64,000 nt of DNA from Mycobacterium intracellulare ATCC 13950 (lineage in GTDB: Bacteria > Actinomycetota > Actinomycetes > Mycobacteriales > Mycobacteriaceae), in assembly GCF_000277125.1 (NCBI RefSeq), contig NC_016946.1, positions 3,472,001 through 3,536,000 on the forward strand, written 5' to 3'. Position numbers and translations under genes: made by a program. Position 1 is the stretch's first letter. Every line of letters starts with the position of its first letter. Below, one piece after another: positions 61,058 through 64,000 of the stretch. The notes beneath the pieces are model-generated. The model was not told where the DNA came from, searched no databases, and worked only from the letters and a program-made list of their open reading frames with translations.

Positions 61058-61060
61058 ATT
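61055..61060 (+). promoter_or_regulatory. -10 box of leaderless promoter for the SRPBCC gene
   Basis: TAGATT, six bases (aatttc), ATG at 61067. The TAG in it is also the stop codon of the upstream gene. Confidence 0.45.
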
Positions 61061-61066
61061 AATTTC

Positions 61067-61564
61067 ATGTTCCCCTGCGAGCGCGTCGACGTGAACTTCA
61101 TCGAATCGGCGCCATTTGCGTTCCGCAACAGCGTCGACCTGGCCATCACCCCCGAGCAGCTGTTCGAGGTGCTCTCCGACGCGGCATCCTGGCCGCGCTG
61201 GGCGAAGGTGATCACGAAGGTGACCTGGACCAGCCCCGAGCCCCGCGGCGTCGGCACCACCCGCGTCGTGGAGATGCGCGGCGGCATCGTCGGCAACGAG
61301 GAATTCCTCGCGTGGGAACCCTTCACGCACATGGCTTTTCGTTTCAATGAATGCTCGACCAAGTCCGTGGCGGCCTTCGCCGAGGACTACCGCGTCGAGG
61401 CCATCCCGGGCGGCTGCCGGCTGACGTGGACCATGGCCCAGAAGCCGGCCGGCCCGGCGAAGCTGGCGATGGTCGTGGTCGGGCCGCTGCTGAACCTGGC
61501 CCTGCGCCGATACCTGCGCAACCTGCGTAGCTACACCGACTCCCTTGCGACCCGGCAACCTTAG
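61067..61564 (+). CDS. SRPBCC/START-like polyketide-cyclase-fold protein
   Basis: 165 aa. Helix-grip fold binding a hydrophobic ligand: NSVDLAITPEQLFEVLSDAASWPRWAKVI, then TSPEPRGVGTTRVVEM, ending with the long C-terminal helix (LLNLALRRYLRNLRSYTDS). Matches Rv2574. Function unknown. It stands ten bases after the reductase gene and nine before the metallopeptidase, so a small operon is possible. Confidence 0.84.
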   Translation: MFPCERVDVNFIESAPFAFRNSVDLAITPEQLFEVLSDAASWPRWAKVITKVTWTSPEPRGVGTTRVVEMRGGIVGNEEFLAWEPFTHMAFRFNECSTKSVAAFAEDYRVEAIPGGCRLTWTMAQKPAGPAKLAMVVVGPLLNLALRRYLRNLRSYTDSLATRQP

Positions 61565-61573
61565 GAGCGTGTC

Positions 61574-62452
61574 ATGACCTTCAACGAGGGCATGCAGATC
61601 GACACCAGCGCAGCATCGTCGTCCGGCGGTGGCGGGATGGGGATGGCCGTCGGGGGCGGCGGCCTCGGGCTGATCATCCTGCTCGGGGCGCTGTTTCTGG
61701 GCGTCGACCCCGGTCGCGTGATGAACCAGCCGCAGACCAACACCGGCGGCTATTCCGCGCCCGGTTTCGACCTGAGCCAGTGCAAGACCGGCGCCGACGC
61801 CAACAAGTACGTGCAATGCCGCGTGGTCGCCACCGGCAATTCGGTGGACGCGGTGTGGCATCAGCTGATGCCGGGTTACACCCGCCCCCATGTGCGCCTG
61901 TTCAGCGACCAGGTGAGCACCGGTTGCGGACCGGCCACCACCGACGTCGGGCCGTTCTACTGCCCGGCCGACCAGACGGCGTACTTCGACACCAGCTTCT
62001 TTCAGGATGTGCTCGTCAAGCAGCTGCATTCCAGCAACGGCGCTTTCGCGCAGGAATACGTCGTCGCCCACGAATACGGTCATCACGTGCAGCAGCTGCA
62101 GGGCGACCTGGGCCGCGCCCAGCAGGGGGCCAAGGGCGCCGGCGGCAACGGCGTGCGCACCGAGCTGCAGGCCGACTGCTACGCCGGCATCTGGGCGCAC
62201 TACGCAGCGACGGTCAACCAGAAGGACGGCACGCCGTTCCTGAATCCGTTGACCGACGAGGACATTCGCGACGCGCTATCGGCCGCCGCATCGGTCGGCG
62301 ACGACCGCATCCAGAAACAGGCGACCGGGCGCGTCAACAGCGAAAGCTGGACCCACGGCTCGGCCGAGCAGCGGCAGCATTGGTTCACCGTCGGCTATCA
62401 GACCGGTGATCCGAAGCAGTGCGACACCTTCTCCGCACCCGACTTGGGTTAG
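61574..62452 (+). CDS. YpfJ-type neutral zinc metallopeptidase, membrane-anchored
   Basis: 292 aa. A Gly/Ser-rich N-terminus and one membrane helix (about 30-44) place the rest outside the cytoplasm. Zincin motif HEYGH at 166-170 (VVAHEYGHHVQQLQG) and ELQADCYAGIWAHY as third-ligand helix. Matches Rv2575. Natural substrates unknown. Its stop codon lies inside the first unit of the tandem repeat downstream. Confidence 0.88.
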   Translation: MTFNEGMQIDTSAASSSGGGGMGMAVGGGGLGLIILLGALFLGVDPGRVMNQPQTNTGGYSAPGFDLSQCKTGADANKYVQCRVVATGNSVDAVWHQLMPGYTRPHVRLFSDQVSTGCGPATTDVGPFYCPADQTAYFDTSFFQDVLVKQLHSSNGAFAQEYVVAHEYGHHVQQLQGDLGRAQQGAKGAGGNGVRTELQADCYAGIWAHYAATVNQKDGTPFLNPLTDEDIRDALSAAASVGDDRIQKQATGRVNSESWTHGSAEQRQHWFTVGYQTGDPKQCDTFSAPDLG

Positions 62453-62559
62453 CCCTACGACGATGCAGCCCGCACAGCGGGGTGAGGAGGAGTAGGGCAA
62501 TCGGGTTAGCCCTACGACGATGCAGCCCGCGCAGCGGGGTGAGGAGGAGTAGCCCAATC
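62446..62559. repeat. 57-bp tandem repeat, two full copies (MIRU-like)
   Basis: Copies at 62446-62502 and 62503-62559 differ at only about three positions. Each contains CTACGACGATGCAGCCCGC and GTGAGGAGGAGTAG, resembling the core of mycobacterial interspersed repetitive units. Each contains a TTAG stop and reading GGTGAGGAGGAG like a ribosome site. It spans the metallopeptidase stop and reaches to 4 bp from the convergent DapA-like gene. Copy number probably varies. Confidence 0.85.
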
Positions 62560-62562
62560 GGG

Positions 62563-63444
62563 CTAAGCCAGTAGGCCTTTCAGTTCGCCCCGGCCGGCCT
62601 CGTCGAGCGGCAACAGTGGCGCGCGCGGATCCCCGACCGGGAAGTCGAGCAGCTCCAGGCCGGCCTTGACGGTGGTGGCCAGCCCGCCCGCGACGATGAA
62701 GGTGAGCAGCGGCTTGAGGTCGTCATAGAGCTTCTGCGCCGTGTCGAGGTCGTTCGCGCGCACCGCCTCGTAGAGGTCGATGCAGGGCTGCGGCCGCAAA
62801 CACGGTGCGGCCGTGCACCATCCGGACGCCCCGGCCTTCAGCGCGTCGAGCACCAGCGGGTTGCTGCCGTTGTAGAAGGGCAGCCGATTGCCGGACAGTT
62901 CGGCGATGCGCTGCATGCGGGTCAGGTCGCCGGTGGACTCCTTGACCATGGTCACGTTGTCGATGGATTCGAACATGCGCACCAGCAACTCGGGCGGCAT
63001 GTCGACGCCGCTGGTGGCCGGGTTGTTGTAGGCCATGATCGGGATCGAGATGGCATCGCTGATGCTGCGGTAGTGCTGGAAGATCTCCCGCTCGGTCAGC
63101 TTCCAGTAGGACACCGGCAGGATCATCACGGCGTCGGCCCCGGCCTGCTGCGCGTAGGTGGCGCGCCGAATGGTCTTGGCGGTGGTCACATCCGACACAC
63201 CGACCACCACCGGCACCCGGCCCGCGACGGTGGCGATGGTGGTGTCGACCACGGTGTCGAATTCGGGTTCGTCGAGATAGGCGAGTTCGCCGGTGCTGCC
63301 CAGCGGTGCGATCGCATGAACGCCGGCCGACACCAGCCGATCGACCAGCGCCGCAAGGCGTTTCGTGTCGATGCCGTCCCCAGAGAACGGCGTTACCGGG
63401 TAGGCGATGATGCCGTGGATCTTGGGCTCGGACGTTTGCGCCAC
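62563..63444 (-). CDS. DapA-family lyase/aldolase, not true DapA
   Basis: 293 aa, (beta/alpha)8 barrel. Schiff-base Lys168 (TMVKEST), Tyr139 (MAYNNPATSG) and LGSTGELAYL near 48-57. True DapA has YNxPxRT with an Arg for the substrate carboxylate; here the motif is YNNPATSG, so dihydrodipicolinate synthesis is unlikely. Related enzymes split or form 2-keto-3-deoxy acids or other hydroxy-oxo acids. GTG start with GAGGAG. It follows the class II aldolase gene by 36 bp on the same strand, suggesting one catabolic operon. Confidence 0.85.
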   Translation of the reverse strand: MAQTSEPKIHGIIAYPVTPFSGDGIDTKRLAALVDRLVSAGVHAIAPLGSTGELAYLDEPEFDTVVDTTIATVAGRVPVVVGVSDVTTAKTIRRATYAQQAGADAVMILPVSYWKLTEREIFQHYRSISDAISIPIMAYNNPATSGVDMPPELLVRMFESIDNVTMVKESTGDLTRMQRIAELSGNRLPFYNGSNPLVLDALKAGASGWCTAAPCLRPQPCIDLYEAVRANDLDTAQKLYDDLKPLLTFIVAGGLATTVKAGLELLDFPVGDPRAPLLPLDEAGRGELKGLLA

Positions 63445-63480
63445 AGGCGGGCTCCTCGGATTCGGTTGGCGGATAACGGG

Positions 63481-64000
63481 TTAGCTGGTCAGCGCGTCCG
63501 GGTGCCGGGCCAGGGCCCGGCGGGCGTAGTAGGCGAAGTTGGCGCGGCTGCGCTGCGGCGACAGTGTCCAGTCGTGGGCCTCGCGGGCCAGCTCCTCGGG
63601 TAGCTCTTTGACGGTGCCGGCGGCCATCGCGGCCAGCTGCAGTTTCGCGGCGCGCTCGATGAGGATGCCCAACGAGCACGCCTCCTCGACGCTGGCGCCG
63701 GCGATGACGTGGCCGTGGTGGGCCAGCAGGACCGCCTTCTTGTCCCCCAGCGCGGCGGAGATGATCTCCCCCTCCTCGTTGCCGACCGGCACGCCGGGCC
63801 ATTTCTCCAGGAACGCGCAGTCGCCGTAGAGCGGCGTGGTGTCCATGTGGGACACGATCAGCGGAACTTCCAGCATCGACAGCGCGGCCACGTGGAACGC
63901 GTGCGTGTGCACGATGCATTGCACATCGGGGCGGGCGCGATAGATCCAGCTGTGAAAGCGGTTGGCGGGGTTGGCGATTCCGTCTCCCTCAAGGACGTTG
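63481..64000 (-). CDS. Class II aldolase/adducin family protein (5' end outside window)
   Basis: The last 172 codons are present; the frame is open to the right edge without a start of its own (the ATG at 63924 is internal). Zinc ligands typical of L-fuculose-phosphate-aldolase-like enzymes are visible: VHTHAFH and, further on, LAHHGHV. NRFHSWIYRARPDVQC precedes them. Such proteins are aldolases, epimerases or dehydratases on sugar phosphates or hydroxy acids. Likely operon with the DapA-like gene. Confidence 0.85.
   Translation of the reverse strand, partial: NVLEGDGIANPANRFHSWIYRARPDVQCIVHTHAFHVAALSMLEVPLIVSHMDTTPLYGDCAFLEKWPGVPVGNEEGEIISAALGDKKAVLLAHHGHVIAGASVEEACSLGILIERAAKLQLAAMAAGTVKELPEELAREAHDWTLSPQRSRANFAYYARRALARHPDALTS

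Overview
The window is chromosomal DNA of a high-GC mycobacterium. Gene content and order match blocks I know from Mycobacterium tuberculosis: priA, lipH-type esterase, monooxygenase, metK, coaBC, rpoZ, gmk, mihF, then pyrF-carB-carA-pyrC-pyrB-pyrR (the Rv1379-Rv1404 part), followed by the adiA-like decarboxylase, nusB, efp, pepQ, the aro genes, mltG, ruvX, alaS, rarA, aspS and a YpfJ-type metallopeptidase (the Rv2531c-Rv2575 part). The two blocks are far apart in M. tuberculosis but joined here. With the MIRU-like tandem repeat and the accessory genes, this suggests a slow grower near the M. avium complex; that placement is inference.

Layout. 1-9.9 kb: MarR-type regulator (partial), ATPase-dead PriA, YhhN membrane protein, esterase, Baeyer-Villiger-type monooxygenase, PNPOx-like protein, then metK and coaBC-rpoZ-gmk-mihF on the minus strand. 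10.9-20.1 kb: a TOBE/HTH regulator faces the pyrimidine operon pyrR-pyrB-pyrC-(membrane protein)-carA-carB-pyrF. The operon is tightly overlapped and preceded by a PyrR-binding loop beside the pyrR Shine-Dalgarno. 20.5-29.0 kb: accessory block with a serine hydrolase, a GNAT acetyltransferase and a six-gene minus-strand operon: GntR/UTRA regulator, AprB-like 2[4Fe-4S] ferredoxin, SsuA-like lipoprotein with a NosL-like tail, SsuC-like permease, SsuB-like ATPase, and an AprA-like flavoprotein fused to HEAT repeats. This is the best candidate here for an undescribed system, perhaps uptake plus redox conversion of an organosulfur or related compound.

29.2-46.6 kb: large PLP decarboxylase, nusB-efp-pepQ, the shikimate cluster aroC-aroK-aroB-aroQ, an SsuD-like monooxygenase, a prepilin-peptidase-like protein, aroE-mltG-ruvX-alaS, and a YjbQ protein. 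46.7-50.9 kb: tandem Rv2557/Rv2558-type paralogues, YciI-like protein, rarA, and a Pro/Gly/Tyr-rich membrane protein. 51.0-56.8 kb: ATP-grasp/alpha-E protein, DUF6629-like membrane protein, Zn-ribbon metallopeptidase, transglutaminase and a YjbR-like protein, a recurrent but functionally unresolved neighbourhood. 56.8-64 kb: FUSC transporter, DDN-like F420 protein, aspS, ketopantoate-reductase-like gene with an apparent ATC start, SRPBCC protein, zinc metallopeptidase, a 57-bp tandem repeat, DapA-like aldolase/lyase, and a partial class II aldolase.

Small-scale structure: several genes have a TANNNT box exactly six bases before an ATG or GTG, the pattern of leaderless mycobacterial transcripts. 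Short dispersed repeats sit at stop codons. No tRNA, rRNA, insertion sequence, prophage or CRISPR array was seen.
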